64,000 bases of DNA from Microbacterium oleivorans. Lineage in GTDB: Bacteria; Actinomycetota; Actinomycetes; Actinomycetales; Microbacteriaceae. Numbering within the stretch: the stretch's first letter is position 1; the number at the start of each line of letters is the position of its first letter. The translations under genes were made by a program, and so were the position numbers. Of this stretch, positions 34,429-42,309 are shown one piece after another. The notes below the pieces were generated by a model. The model saw only the letters and a program-made list of their open reading frames with translations. It ran no database searches and was not told the DNA's origin. The DNA lies in the NCBI RefSeq assembly GCF_013389665.1, contig NZ_CP058316.1:1674001-1738000 (forward strand), written 5' to 3'.

Positions 34429-35264
34429 GGGGTGCGCTCCTCGGTCGATGTCTGCAGGGGGGCGGACGGCGGGCGATCGCCGGAACGGTCGGCCGCGCCG
34501 CTGTCGGCCAGGACGAGCAACGCGCCGCGCGGGCCCTCGACGACGTCGATCGGATGCCGGTAGACCCGCGTCAGGATCGCGGGTTCGAGCACCTCGCGCG
34601 GCGTTCCGTGGGCGGCGAGGCGACCGTCCTCGAGCAGGGCGATGCGGTCGCCGTAGGCGGCGGCGAGGCCGAGGTCGTGCAGGACGACGATCGCGGCGCC
34701 ACCGGCAGCGACCCGCCGACGCGTACGATCGAGCACCCGGTGCTGATGACGGATGTCGAGGCTCGCCGTCGGTTCGTCCAGCAGCGCGATCCGGCACTCC
34801 TGGGCGTACGAGCGCGCGAAGGCGACGCGTGCCCGTTCTCCGCCCGAGAGACCGGTCACCGGCCGATCCGCGAGATGCCCGACCTCTCCCGCGACGACGG
34901 CCTCCGCCACCGCGAGGTCGTCCCGCGCGGCCTCGGGGCGGCGACGCCAGGGCGCGCGTCCCATGCGGACGACGTCGTGCGCGATGAAGGGGAACGACAC
35001 GTCGTTGCTCTGGGTCAGCACCGATCGCCTGCGAGCACGCTCGGCGACCGGCCACGCGTCGAGGACCGCGCCGTCGAGCTCGACCGACCCCCCGTGCGGG
35101 GCGCGGTCCCCGGCGAGCACGGCGAGGAGGGTCGATTTTCCGGCACCGTTGGGCCCGACCAGGACGAGGACCTCCCCGGCCCGCAGTTCGAGATCGATGC
35201 CGTCGAGCACGCGCCGTCCACCGACCTCGGCCGACACGCCCCGGGCGCGCAGGACGACGCTCAT
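34425..35264 (-). CDS. hmuV: Heme ABC transporter ATP-binding protein
   Basis: 279-residue ATPase of the FecE/HmuV type. Visible motifs: Walker A GPNGAGKST, Q-loop LTQSNDVSFPF, signature GLSGGERARVA, Walker B IALLDEPTASLD and switch His in VVLHDLG. A 35-residue tail rich in Ser/Pro extends beyond the ABC fold. The ATG overlaps the permease stop (ATGA). Energises HmuU; assigned to heme rather than to siderophores because of the HtaA genes in the same operon. Confidence 0.93.
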   Translation of the reverse strand: MSVVLRARGVSAEVGGRRVLDGIDLELRAGEVLVLVGPNGAGKSTLLAVLAGDRAPHGGSVELDGAVLDAWPVAERARRRSVLTQSNDVSFPFIAHDVVRMGRAPWRRRPEAARDDLAVAEAVVAGEVGHLADRPVTGLSGGERARVAFARSYAQECRIALLDEPTASLDIRHQHRVLDRTRRRVAAGGAAIVVLHDLGLAAAYGDRIALLEDGRLAAHGTPREVLEPAILTRVYRHPIDVVEGPRGALLVLADSGAADRSGDRPPSAPLQTSTEERTP

Positions 35265-36430
35265 CCCCAGCCTCCCGATCGGCGGCGGGTACGGCGGAGC
35301 AGCCAGAAGAAGAAGGGTCCGCCGATCAGTGCGGTGAGCATGCCGATGGGCAGCTCCGAACCCGGAATCGCGGTACGCGCCACGAGGTCTGCCGCCAGCA
35401 GCAGCACCGCGCCGCCGAGGGCGCAGGCGGGCAGCAGCAGCCGGTGCGCCGGTCCGAGGATCATCCGCATGAGGTGCGGCACGACCAGCCCGACGAACCC
35501 GATGATGCCGACGAAGGCGACCGCGGCGCACGTGAGCAGCGCGATGACGACGATGGCCGCCACGCGGAGCCGTTCGACGCGCACACCGAGATGCTCGGCC
35601 TGCCGCTCGCCGAGGGCGAGCAGGTCGAGACTGCCGGCGAAGAAGAAGCAGGCGACGATGCCGACGATCGCCAGCGGCGCGACGATCGCGAGGTCCTGCC
35701 AGCGCGTGCCGTTGAGCGACCCGAGCTGCCAGAACACGATCTGCTCGCGCTCCTGCGTCGAGCCGAGGTAGGTGAACAGCGCGATGGCGGCCCCGCCGAC
35801 GGCGTTGACCGCGATGCCGGTGAGCACGAGGGTGACGACCTCGGTGCGCCCGTCGGCTCGCGCGGAGGAGTACACGATCACCGTGGCGGCGAGCCCGCCG
35901 GCGAAGGCCAGCAGCGGCAGCGTGAGGGGGCCCGCGAAGGTGAGCCCGAAGACGATCGCAGCGGACGCGCCGACCGCGGCACCCGAGGAGATGCCGATCA
36001 CGCCGGGCTCGGCGAGCGGGTTGCGGAAGACCCCCTGCATCACGACCCCGGCGGTGGCGAGGGTCGCGCCCACGAGCACGGCCATGATCAGCCGCGGCAT
36101 CCGGATGAGCCACAACGTCGCCTCGCCGTTGACATGCGTCATCGCCGCGCCGTCGGGCACCGACAGGGCGCCGAGCCCCGCCGCGCTCACCGCGTCGTTC
36201 CAGGCGCGCGCGAATGCCCCCACGACCTGGTCGGGAGGGATCACGAGCTGACCGCTGCCGGCCGACACCACCGCCAGCGCGACGAGGGCGAGCGACATCC
36301 CGCAGAAGACCCCGACGACAAGCACGGGGGTGCGGCGCCGCCGCGCCCCGGCCCGCCGCACGGCGCCCGTCCCGGAGCGCGTCACGCCGGTCGGGTCGGG
36401 CGCGATCGGTTCGGAGGCGACCACGCTCAC
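35261..36430 (-). CDS. hmuU: Heme ABC transporter permease
   Basis: 389-residue FecCD-family permease with about ten helices. Visible family motifs: LWLIRMPRLIMAVLVGATLA, GVVMQGVFRNPLAEPGVIGISSGAAVGA, and near the C-terminus FVGLVVPHLMR and ELPIGMLTALIGGPFFFWLL. GTG 36430 overlaps the hmuT stop (GTGA). A 60-residue charged N-terminal extension (SEPIAPDPTGVTRSGTGA) precedes TM1. Partner of HmuV and HmuT. Confidence 0.93.
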   Translation of the reverse strand: MSVVASEPIAPDPTGVTRSGTGAVRRAGARRRRTPVLVVGVFCGMSLALVALAVVSAGSGQLVIPPDQVVGAFARAWNDAVSAAGLGALSVPDGAAMTHVNGEATLWLIRMPRLIMAVLVGATLATAGVVMQGVFRNPLAEPGVIGISSGAAVGASAAIVFGLTFAGPLTLPLLAFAGGLAATVIVYSSARADGRTEVVTLVLTGIAVNAVGGAAIALFTYLGSTQEREQIVFWQLGSLNGTRWQDLAIVAPLAIVGIVACFFFAGSLDLLALGERQAEHLGVRVERLRVAAIVVIALLTCAAVAFVGIIGFVGLVVPHLMRMILGPAHRLLLPACALGGAVLLLAADLVARTAIPGSELPIGMLTALIGGPFFFWLLRRTRRRSGGWG

Positions 36431-37524
36431 CCGGCGGCCTCGGGCGCGTAGACGGCGACGGCGAGCGCGTCGAGCACGCCGGCGGCGGCGGGGCCGAAGC
36501 TCAGCACCGTCGTGTCGGACATGTCGACGATGCGACGGTGGCGTCCGGCGTCGGTCTGCGCGACCGCGGGCAGATGCTCCACCAGCCCGTCGACGCCGCC
36601 GACCGACTCGAGTCCCTTGGTCATCATGATGAGCAGGTCGGGATTCGCATCGACGAGCGCCTCGTCGGTGACCGGACGCATGCCCTGCCATCCGATCTCA
36701 CCGGCGACGTCGACGCCGCCGAGCGCCTCGATCAGGCTGTCGGCGCCGGACTCCTCGCCGAAGAGGTAGTACACGCCCGACTGGCCCCGCACGTACAGGA
36801 ACATCATCCGCAGCTTCTCCGCCGGATCCGCGGGAGCGATCGCCGCGATCTCGGCGATCTTCGCGTCGACCTCCGCCATCGTCCGTGCGGCCAGCGCCGT
36901 GCCGCGCTCCGCCACGCCGAGAGCGCCGGCGACCTGCTGCACGAGGTCGCCGATGTTCTCGAGCGAGCGATGGGAGTCGACCACGACGACCGGGATGCCC
37001 GCATCGCGCATCTGCAGGATGGTGTCCCACGGGCCGAGGCTCGTGTCGGTGAGGATGACCGTCGGTGCGGCATCCAGGATCGCCTCGGCGTTGAGGTCGT
37101 GGCCGTTCTCGGTGACGACGGGCAGCCCGGCGGCCTCAGCGAAGCCGCTGGAGGTGTCGCGCGCGACCACCGATTCGCCCAGTCCGAGCTCGAACACGAT
37201 CCGCGACAGCGATCCGTAGATGTCGAGCGTGAGGATGCGGGAGGTGTCGGTCACCGTCACCTCGGTGCCCTGCGCGTCGACCACGGTGGCCGGAAGAGCC
37301 TGCGGGCCGTCGGTGATCGGCTCGACCGCCGTGTGCGCGGCGACCGCGGTCGACGGCCCCTCCCACGCGGCCGGGTCGGACAGCGGGGTGACCTCCGACA
37401 GCGGGGGCGTCGCTGCCGCATCCGCTCCGCCGCCCGGCGCGGTGGCGTCGCACGACGACAGCATCAGCGCAGCGGCGAGCGCCACGGCGAGCGCGCCGAT
37501 CGCACGGGAACGTCTCGGCCTCAT
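36427..37524 (-). CDS. hmuT: Heme-binding lipoprotein of the ABC transporter
   Basis: 365-residue periplasmic-type binding protein of the FepB/HmuT clade. Signal peptide with lipobox LMLSSC, the lipidated Cys at 25. Two-lobe fold motifs include RILTLDIYGSLSRIVFELGLG and TVILTDTSLGP. The conserved heme-ligand His/Tyr are likely in the loops around VDSHRSLENI and MRPVTDEAL, but I cannot fix them by eye. ATG 37524 preceded by GAGGTGA. First gene of the operon behind the iron box at 37539. Confidence 0.92.
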   Translation of the reverse strand: MRPRRSRAIGALAVALAAALMLSSCDATAPGGGADAAATPPLSEVTPLSDPAAWEGPSTAVAAHTAVEPITDGPQALPATVVDAQGTEVTVTDTSRILTLDIYGSLSRIVFELGLGESVVARDTSSGFAEAAGLPVVTENGHDLNAEAILDAAPTVILTDTSLGPWDTILQMRDAGIPVVVVDSHRSLENIGDLVQQVAGALGVAERGTALAARTMAEVDAKIAEIAAIAPADPAEKLRMMFLYVRGQSGVYYLFGEESGADSLIEALGGVDVAGEIGWQGMRPVTDEALVDANPDLLIMMTKGLESVGGVDGLVEHLPAVAQTDAGRHRRIVDMSDTTVLSFGPAAAGVLDALAVAVYAPEAAG

Positions 37525-37538
37525 GAAATCACCTCGGG

Positions 37539-37557
37539 TTAGGTAAGCCTGACCTAC
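37539..37557 (-). promoter_or_regulatory. Iron box of the hmuTUV operon
   Basis: TTAGGTAAGCCTGACCTAC (read on the + strand) matches the DtxR/IdeR consensus at 15 of 19 positions and ends 14 bp before the hmuT start codon. Expected to repress the operon when iron is sufficient. Confidence 0.72.
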
Positions 37558-37584
37558 ATCTTGCACCATCTCGTCGCGGCATGG

Positions 37585-37603
37585 TTAGGTGAGCCTTGCC
37601 TAG
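37585..37603 (+). promoter_or_regulatory. Iron box of the HtaA-DUF916 gene pair
   Basis: TTAGGTGAGCCTTGCCTAG matches the consensus at 14 of 19 positions and lies 81 bp before the HtaA start. It gives the rightward genes their own iron control within the 160-bp divergent region. Confidence 0.68.
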
Positions 37604-37684
37604 CCTCCCCGATCCACGCGAACGCGTGCGCCGGTACCCGATGTCCGAGCGGCCGGAGGCAGCCACACCACGAAGGGATCAACC

Positions 37685-39508
37685 ATGGAATCTCCGACCA
37701 CGCGCCGCGGTCGACGAGGACGGCCGATCGCGGCCCTCGTCACCGCGAGCGCGCTCGCTCTGGGCGGCGTCCTCGCCGCCTCGCCTGCCAGCGCCGCCGA
37801 GACGACCGTCTCGGACGCCGTCTTCCGCTGGGGCGTCAACGCCGAGTCGCACGCCGCCGCGTTCGCGCCGGGCACGTACAACCTCTTCAGCGCCGGCGTC
37901 GTCACCGCGACCTCGTCCGCCGACCGCGTGACGACCGCGAACTGGAAGCAGTCCGAGGGCAACGTCGACATCCTCAAGCGCCAGCCCGACGGCAGCTACG
38001 CGGATGCGACCTTCGCCGGACTGAGCACGGACGTCAACGGCACGCGCCTGACCACCGGCGCCGGCAACAACTCCGGACACGTCGTGGAGATCGCAGCCGG
38101 AACCGGGACGGTCGACCCCGCCGCCGGCACCGCCGAGATCCAGTGGACCGGGACGTTCACGTCCGCCTACTACTCGGGCATGACCCGCTCCTGGATCACC
38201 GACCCGCACCTGAGCGTCGCGGCCGACGGCACCGGCACCATCACCGCCACGCTCGGCGGCTACGGCACATCGATGGACGACCCCGATCTGTTCCAGCAGA
38301 TCACCCCCGTCGAGGACGTCGTCATCGCCACCCTCACCGGCGTGGAGGTCGACGCCGACGGATTCACCGTCACCCCCGACTACCTCGGCAAGACGGTGAA
38401 CACCGGCTCGGGCACGCCGCAGGTGACGACCGGGGCCTCGGCCGGTGCGTTCCCGCAGCCGTTCGTCGACTTCCAGACCCTGACCGGCCAGGGCAGCTAC
38501 TGGTACTCCTCGGGCGGCGCAGCGGACGCACGCAAGCCCACCACGCCGCTGTCGGTGTCGTACACCGCCGCGGCTCAGCCGGCCGCACCGACCGTCACCG
38601 TCTCGAAGACCTCCGGCATCGACCGTGCCGGCGAGACCATCACGGTGACCGGTTCGGGCTTCGTGCCCGCCGGCGCCGCGACGACGGGCAGCCGGCCGCC
38701 GCTGGCCGGCCAGTTCGTCGGCGCGTACGTCGCATTCGGCAAGTTCGCCGACGTGTGGAAGCCCTCCGCGGGCGCCCCGGCCTCGGCACGCGGCGAGCGC
38801 GTCGACACCAAGTGGGCGCTCCCGGCCGAGAGCCACGCCGCCGTCGGCGGCGCCGCGGCCGGTGCGATCGAGCTCGCGGCCGACGGGACCTTCACGGCCG
38901 AGCTCAACGTCTCGACCACCGAGGCCCGCGATCTGCTGGCGGGTAACTACGGCATCTACACCTACGCCGGCAGCGGCGCGACCTACGCGCCCTTCGAGAC
39001 GTTCACCCCGATCACCTTCGCCGGCGCGAGCGATGTCGTCGTCGAGGTGCCGGAGCAGGTCGAGGAGCCCACCGGTTCGTTCGGCTGGAGCTTCGAGGGA
39101 TCCTCGCCGGCCGACCTCGGCACGGCGACCGCACAGGGCGGCAACTTCGTCGCGACCGGCTCGCTCACCAACATCGTGGTGACCGACACCCGCGCCGGGG
39201 GCACCTCGCCCTACATCTGGAGCATCTCCGGACAGGCGAGCGACTTCGCCTCCCCGGGCGGCGGGTCGTTCTCGGCCGACCTGCTCGGCTGGACGCCGAA
39301 GGTCGTCGAGGGCGGCGCAGCGGTGACCAAGGGCGCCGACGTGCCGTCGTCCCGCCTGGGCGGCGCCGGTCTCGCGTCCTCGCGTGTGCTCGCCTCGTCG
39401 ACCACCGCCGCCAGCGCGACCGTGGGCGCCGACCTGTCACTGGTCATCCCCGGCGACACCCCGGCCGGTGCGTACACCAGCAAGCTCACCGTCACCGCCC
39501 TGCAGTGA
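37685..39508 (+). CDS. Secreted HtaA heme-binding protein with C-terminal WxL-like domain
   Basis: 607 residues. Signal peptide 1-38 (ending ASPASAA). HtaA domain about 42-295: FRWGVNAESHAAAFAPGTYN, YYSGMTRSWITDPHL, GYGTSMDDPDLF. Middle domain about 298-450 with ITVTGSGF, YVAFGKFADVWKPSAG and FETFTPITF, shared with the protein at 33307. C-terminal domain about 460-607 resembles WxL cell-wall-binding domains: FGWSFEG, YIWSISGQASDF, LLGWTPKV and a final GAYTSKLTVTAL, although the second canonical Trp is replaced. No LPXTG and no membrane anchor. ATG follows AAGGGA. The next gene is a DUF916 protein, the usual WxL partner. Surface heme capture is the likely role. Confidence 0.85.
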   Translation: MESPTTRRGRRGRPIAALVTASALALGGVLAASPASAAETTVSDAVFRWGVNAESHAAAFAPGTYNLFSAGVVTATSSADRVTTANWKQSEGNVDILKRQPDGSYADATFAGLSTDVNGTRLTTGAGNNSGHVVEIAAGTGTVDPAAGTAEIQWTGTFTSAYYSGMTRSWITDPHLSVAADGTGTITATLGGYGTSMDDPDLFQQITPVEDVVIATLTGVEVDADGFTVTPDYLGKTVNTGSGTPQVTTGASAGAFPQPFVDFQTLTGQGSYWYSSGGAADARKPTTPLSVSYTAAAQPAAPTVTVSKTSGIDRAGETITVTGSGFVPAGAATTGSRPPLAGQFVGAYVAFGKFADVWKPSAGAPASARGERVDTKWALPAESHAAVGGAAAGAIELAADGTFTAELNVSTTEARDLLAGNYGIYTYAGSGATYAPFETFTPITFAGASDVVVEVPEQVEEPTGSFGWSFEGSSPADLGTATAQGGNFVATGSLTNIVVTDTRAGGTSPYIWSISGQASDFASPGGGSFSADLLGWTPKVVEGGAAVTKGADVPSSRLGGAGLASSRVLASSTTAASATVGADLSLVIPGDTPAGAYTSKLTVTALQ

Positions 39509-39513
39509 CACCC

Positions 39514-39540
39514 CGGGGCCCCGGCATCGCGCCGGGGCCC
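39514..39540 (+). terminator. Hairpin between HtaA and DUF916 genes
   Basis: GGGGCCCCGGC and GCCGGGGCCCC form a perfect 11-bp stem with loop ATCGC, 5 bp after the HtaA stop. It may reduce rather than prevent read-through to the next gene. Confidence 0.7.
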
Positions 39541-39566
39541 CACCCCCTCGACCCCGAAAGACGCCC

Positions 39567-40589
39567 GTGACCGCTCGCCGCCGCATCCGCTCGCTTCTCG
39601 CCCTGGCCCTGGCCGGGGCCCTCGCCGTCACGGGGTCACTCACCGCCGCCGCAGCCGAGGCCGGAACGAGGGCCGCATCCGGGGCGACCGGCACGATCGG
39701 GTGGACCGTCGAGACCGCCGACAACGACAACGGCGTCGGCCGCGGCAACTTCACCTACGACGTCGAGCCGGGCGCCGTCATCAGCGACACCATGGTCGTC
39801 GTCAACACCGGCACGCAGGCACTGCCGCTGGCGGTCTACGCGGCCGACGCCTTCACCACCTCGAGCGGCGACATCGACGTACTCGTCGACGGCACCCCGT
39901 CCATCGGGGCCGGCACCTGGGTCGCCATCGGCACCCCCGCCGTCGAGCTCCTGCCCGGCCAACAGGCAGACATCGCGTTCACCATCTCGGTCCCCGCCGA
40001 CGCGCGGCCGGGCGATCACGCGGCGGGCATCGTCACCTCCCTCGTCACCACCGACGCCTCGCAGTCGTTGTCGGTGGACCGCCGGCTCGGCACCCGGGTG
40101 AACCTGCGCGTCGCCGGTGAGCTGAGCCCCGCCGCGGCCATCGCCGACGTCTCGACCGCCTACACGCCGTCGTGGAACCCCTTCGCCGCCGGCACCCTCA
40201 CCGTGTCGTATGCCCTCGAGAACCCCGGCAACACGCGCATCACTGGTGTCGAGACCCTCGCGGTCGCGGGACCGCTCGGCCTCTTCGGAGCGGACACCGC
40301 GCCCGCGCAGCTGCGCGAGATCATTCCGGGCTCGGTCGTGGAGGTCACCCGCGAGCTGCCGGTGATGTCCCTCGGGTGGGTCGGCGGCACGCTCACGGTC
40401 ACCCCCGAAGGCGTGGGGCTCGGCACCGGATCGGTCGCGCCGGTGACCGTCGACGTCGGCACCGTCGCGCTGCCGTGGAGCCTCTACGCGCTGCTGGTGC
40501 TCGCGGCGGCGATCGTCGCCGGTGGGCTGCTCGTGCTGCGCCGCGCCAGGCGGGCCCGGCTCACGGCCGCAGGGGCAGCAGCGCCGTGA
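39567..40589 (+). CDS. DUF916 (WxL-interacting-type) cell-surface protein
   Basis: 340 residues: signal peptide (about 1-33), an N-terminal beta-sandwich of the DUF916 type (about 40-180) with IGWTVETADND, FTYDVEPGAVISDTMVVVN, YAADAFTTSSGDI and VPADARPGDHAAGIV, a second beta domain (about 185-290) in the position of DUF3324, and a C-terminal membrane helix (LYALLVLAAAIVAGGLLVL) with a basic stop. In Firmicutes this architecture binds peptidoglycan and WxL proteins. Here it is 58 bp downstream of a heme-binding protein with a WxL-like tail, so it probably holds that protein at the wall. GTG start. Its 3' end overlaps the convergent gene by 29 bp. Confidence 0.8.
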   Translation: MTARRRIRSLLALALAGALAVTGSLTAAAAEAGTRAASGATGTIGWTVETADNDNGVGRGNFTYDVEPGAVISDTMVVVNTGTQALPLAVYAADAFTTSSGDIDVLVDGTPSIGAGTWVAIGTPAVELLPGQQADIAFTISVPADARPGDHAAGIVTSLVTTDASQSLSVDRRLGTRVNLRVAGELSPAAAIADVSTAYTPSWNPFAAGTLTVSYALENPGNTRITGVETLAVAGPLGLFGADTAPAQLREIIPGSVVEVTRELPVMSLGWVGGTLTVTPEGVGLGTGSVAPVTVDVGTVALPWSLYALLVLAAAIVAGGLLVLRRARRARLTAAGAAAP

Positions 40590-40929
40590 GGTCGGCCCGG
40601 GTGCCCGACGCGCGCAGTCGGCCCGCCGCAGCGGCATCCGACCACGCGAGCTCGCCGGTGGCCAGCGCGATCCAGGTCGCGGCATCCGTCTCGACGACGT
40701 TCGGCGGGGTCCCGCGCGTGTGACGCGGGCCCTCGACCACCTGCACCGCACCGAACGGCGGTACGCGCATCTCGACCGAATTGCCCGGCGCTTTCTCGAC
40801 GAGCAGTTGCAACAGGTAGCGCACGGCCGTGGCCAGGTCGGTGCGGGCGGGTTTGTCGCCGGAAGCCTCGGCAGTCGCGACCGCAGCGAGCGCGGCGCGG
40901 CCGTCGGCGGTGAGGATGCTGCGGGCCAT
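40561..40929 (-). CDS. Sterol carrier family-type protein (MDMPI/SCP-like), purD-linked
   Basis: 122-residue small protein typical of actinobacteria and usually found beside purD. It has a helical N-terminus (ARSILTADGRAALAAVATAE), a central strand pair (NSVEMRVPPFGAVQVVEG) and the lipid-carrier-like ending WIALATGELAWSDAAAAGRLRA (shown in parts). TAGCGT on the minus strand (40942-40937) stands seven bases before the ATG at 40929, a leaderless layout that favours this start over the GTG nine bases upstream. Function unknown. Confidence 0.75.
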   Translation of the reverse strand: MARSILTADGRAALAAVATAEASGDKPARTDLATAVRYLLQLLVEKAPGNSVEMRVPPFGAVQVVEGPRHTRGTPPNVVETDAATWIALATGELAWSDAAAAGRLRASGTRADLTALLPLRP

Positions 40930-40936
40930 GGGTTCC

Positions 40937-40958
40937 ACGCTAGCCCGGTCGGTAGGCT
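40937..40958. promoter_or_regulatory. Back-to-back leaderless promoters of the SCP-like gene and purD
   Basis: Two -10 hexamers sit in the 35 bp between divergent start codons: TAGCGT on the minus strand (40942-40937), seven bases from the ATG at 40929, and TAGGCT on the plus strand (40953-40958), six bases from the GTG at 40965. Each -35 region must lie inside or beside the other gene, so the two promoters cannot both be occupied easily. Confidence 0.65.
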
Positions 40959-40964
40959 GGCCGG

Positions 40965-42236
40965 GTGAAGATCCTGGTCCTCGGCTCGGGCGCGCGCGAG
41001 CACGCCATCATCCTCGCTCTCGCCGCGGAGGGAGCGGGCCACGAACTGCTGGCGGCGCCCGGCAACGCCGGGATCGCCCGAGACGCCGAGCTCGTGCCGG
41101 GCCTCGACCCGAATGACCCGGTGGGGGTCACGGAGTTCGCCGGCAGCGCCAACATCGACCTCGTCGTGATCGGGCCGGAAGCACCGCTGATCGCGGGCGT
41201 CGCCGACGCGTTGCGCGAGCGCGGCGTCCCCGTGTTCGGGCCCGGCAAGGTCGCCGCTCAGCTCGAGGGCTCGAAGGCCTTCGCCAAGCGCGTGATGGAC
41301 GACGCGGGCGTCCCCACCGGCCGCGCGGTGCGCGCTCGCAGCCGCGCAGAGGTCGAGACCGCGCTCGATCAGCTGGGGGCTCCTCACGTCGTCAAGGCCG
41401 ACGGCCTGGCCGCCGGCAAGGGCGTGATCGTCACCGACGACCGCGAGGCCGCCCTTGCGCACGCCGACACCTATCTTCCGAGCGGACCGGTGCTCATCGA
41501 GGAGTTCCTCGCCGGCCCCGAGGTGTCGCTGTTCTTCGTCTCGGACGGCGACACCGTCCGCGCGCTCAGCCCGGCGCAGGACTACAAGCGCGCGTACGAC
41601 GGCGACGCCGGCCCGAACACCGGCGGCATGGGCGCCTACTCGCCGTTGCCGTGGCTCGCCGATCGGTTCGGCAGCGAGGAGGCCTTCGTCGCCGAGGTCA
41701 CCCGCACAGTCGCCGACCCGGTCATCCGGCATCTCGATTCCGAGGGCACCCCCTTCATCGGGCTGCTGTACGCAGGCCTCATCCTCACCGAGGGCGGCAT
41801 CAAGGTCATCGAGTTCAACGCCCGTTTCGGCGACCCCGAGACCCAGGTCGTGCTCGCGCGGCTGACGTCGTCGCTGTCGGAGCTGCTGATGGCCGCGGCG
41901 AGCGGACGTCTCGAGAGCGAGCCCGACCCGACCTTCTCGTCCGAGGCCGCGGTCACCGTCGTGCTCGCGAGCGAGGGTTACCCGGAGCAGCCGCTGACGG
42001 GGCGTGTCCTGTCCGGCCTCGACGCCGCCGCGGCCGTCGACGGCGTGCATCTGGCGCACGCGGCGACGGCCGAGACGACCGACGGTCTCGTGGCGACGGG
42101 CGGACGCGTCCTGAACGTCGTCGCCCTCGGCGCCGACTTCACCGAAGCCCGCGACCGCGCCTACCGCGCTCTCTCGCAGATCTCTCTCGAGGGCTCGCAC
42201 CACCGCACCGACATCGCCGCGCGCGTCGCCGAGTAG
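40965..42236 (+). CDS. purD: Phosphoribosylamine-glycine ligase (GARS)
   Basis: Second step of purine synthesis, forming GAR from phosphoribosylamine, glycine and ATP. 423 residues. Visible: VLGSGAREHAI at the N-terminus, VVIGPEAPLIAGVAD, ATP-grasp segments VVKADGLAAGKGV and VLIEEFLAGPEVS, NTGGMGAYSP and FNARFGDPETQVVL. GTG start, leaderless (TAGGCT six bases upstream). Complete and standard length. Converges on the MFS exporter gene. Confidence 0.97.
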   Translation: MKILVLGSGAREHAIILALAAEGAGHELLAAPGNAGIARDAELVPGLDPNDPVGVTEFAGSANIDLVVIGPEAPLIAGVADALRERGVPVFGPGKVAAQLEGSKAFAKRVMDDAGVPTGRAVRARSRAEVETALDQLGAPHVVKADGLAAGKGVIVTDDREAALAHADTYLPSGPVLIEEFLAGPEVSLFFVSDGDTVRALSPAQDYKRAYDGDAGPNTGGMGAYSPLPWLADRFGSEEAFVAEVTRTVADPVIRHLDSEGTPFIGLLYAGLILTEGGIKVIEFNARFGDPETQVVLARLTSSLSELLMAAASGRLESEPDPTFSSEAAVTVVLASEGYPEQPLTGRVLSGLDAAAAVDGVHLAHAATAETTDGLVATGGRVLNVVALGADFTEARDRAYRALSQISLEGSHHRTDIAARVAE

Positions 42237-42309
42237 CTGGACGGGCCACGCGACCGACCCCACGGCCGTGCAGGAGCTCTGCGCGGCCTCGGGACCGATC
42301 CGGCCGCAG

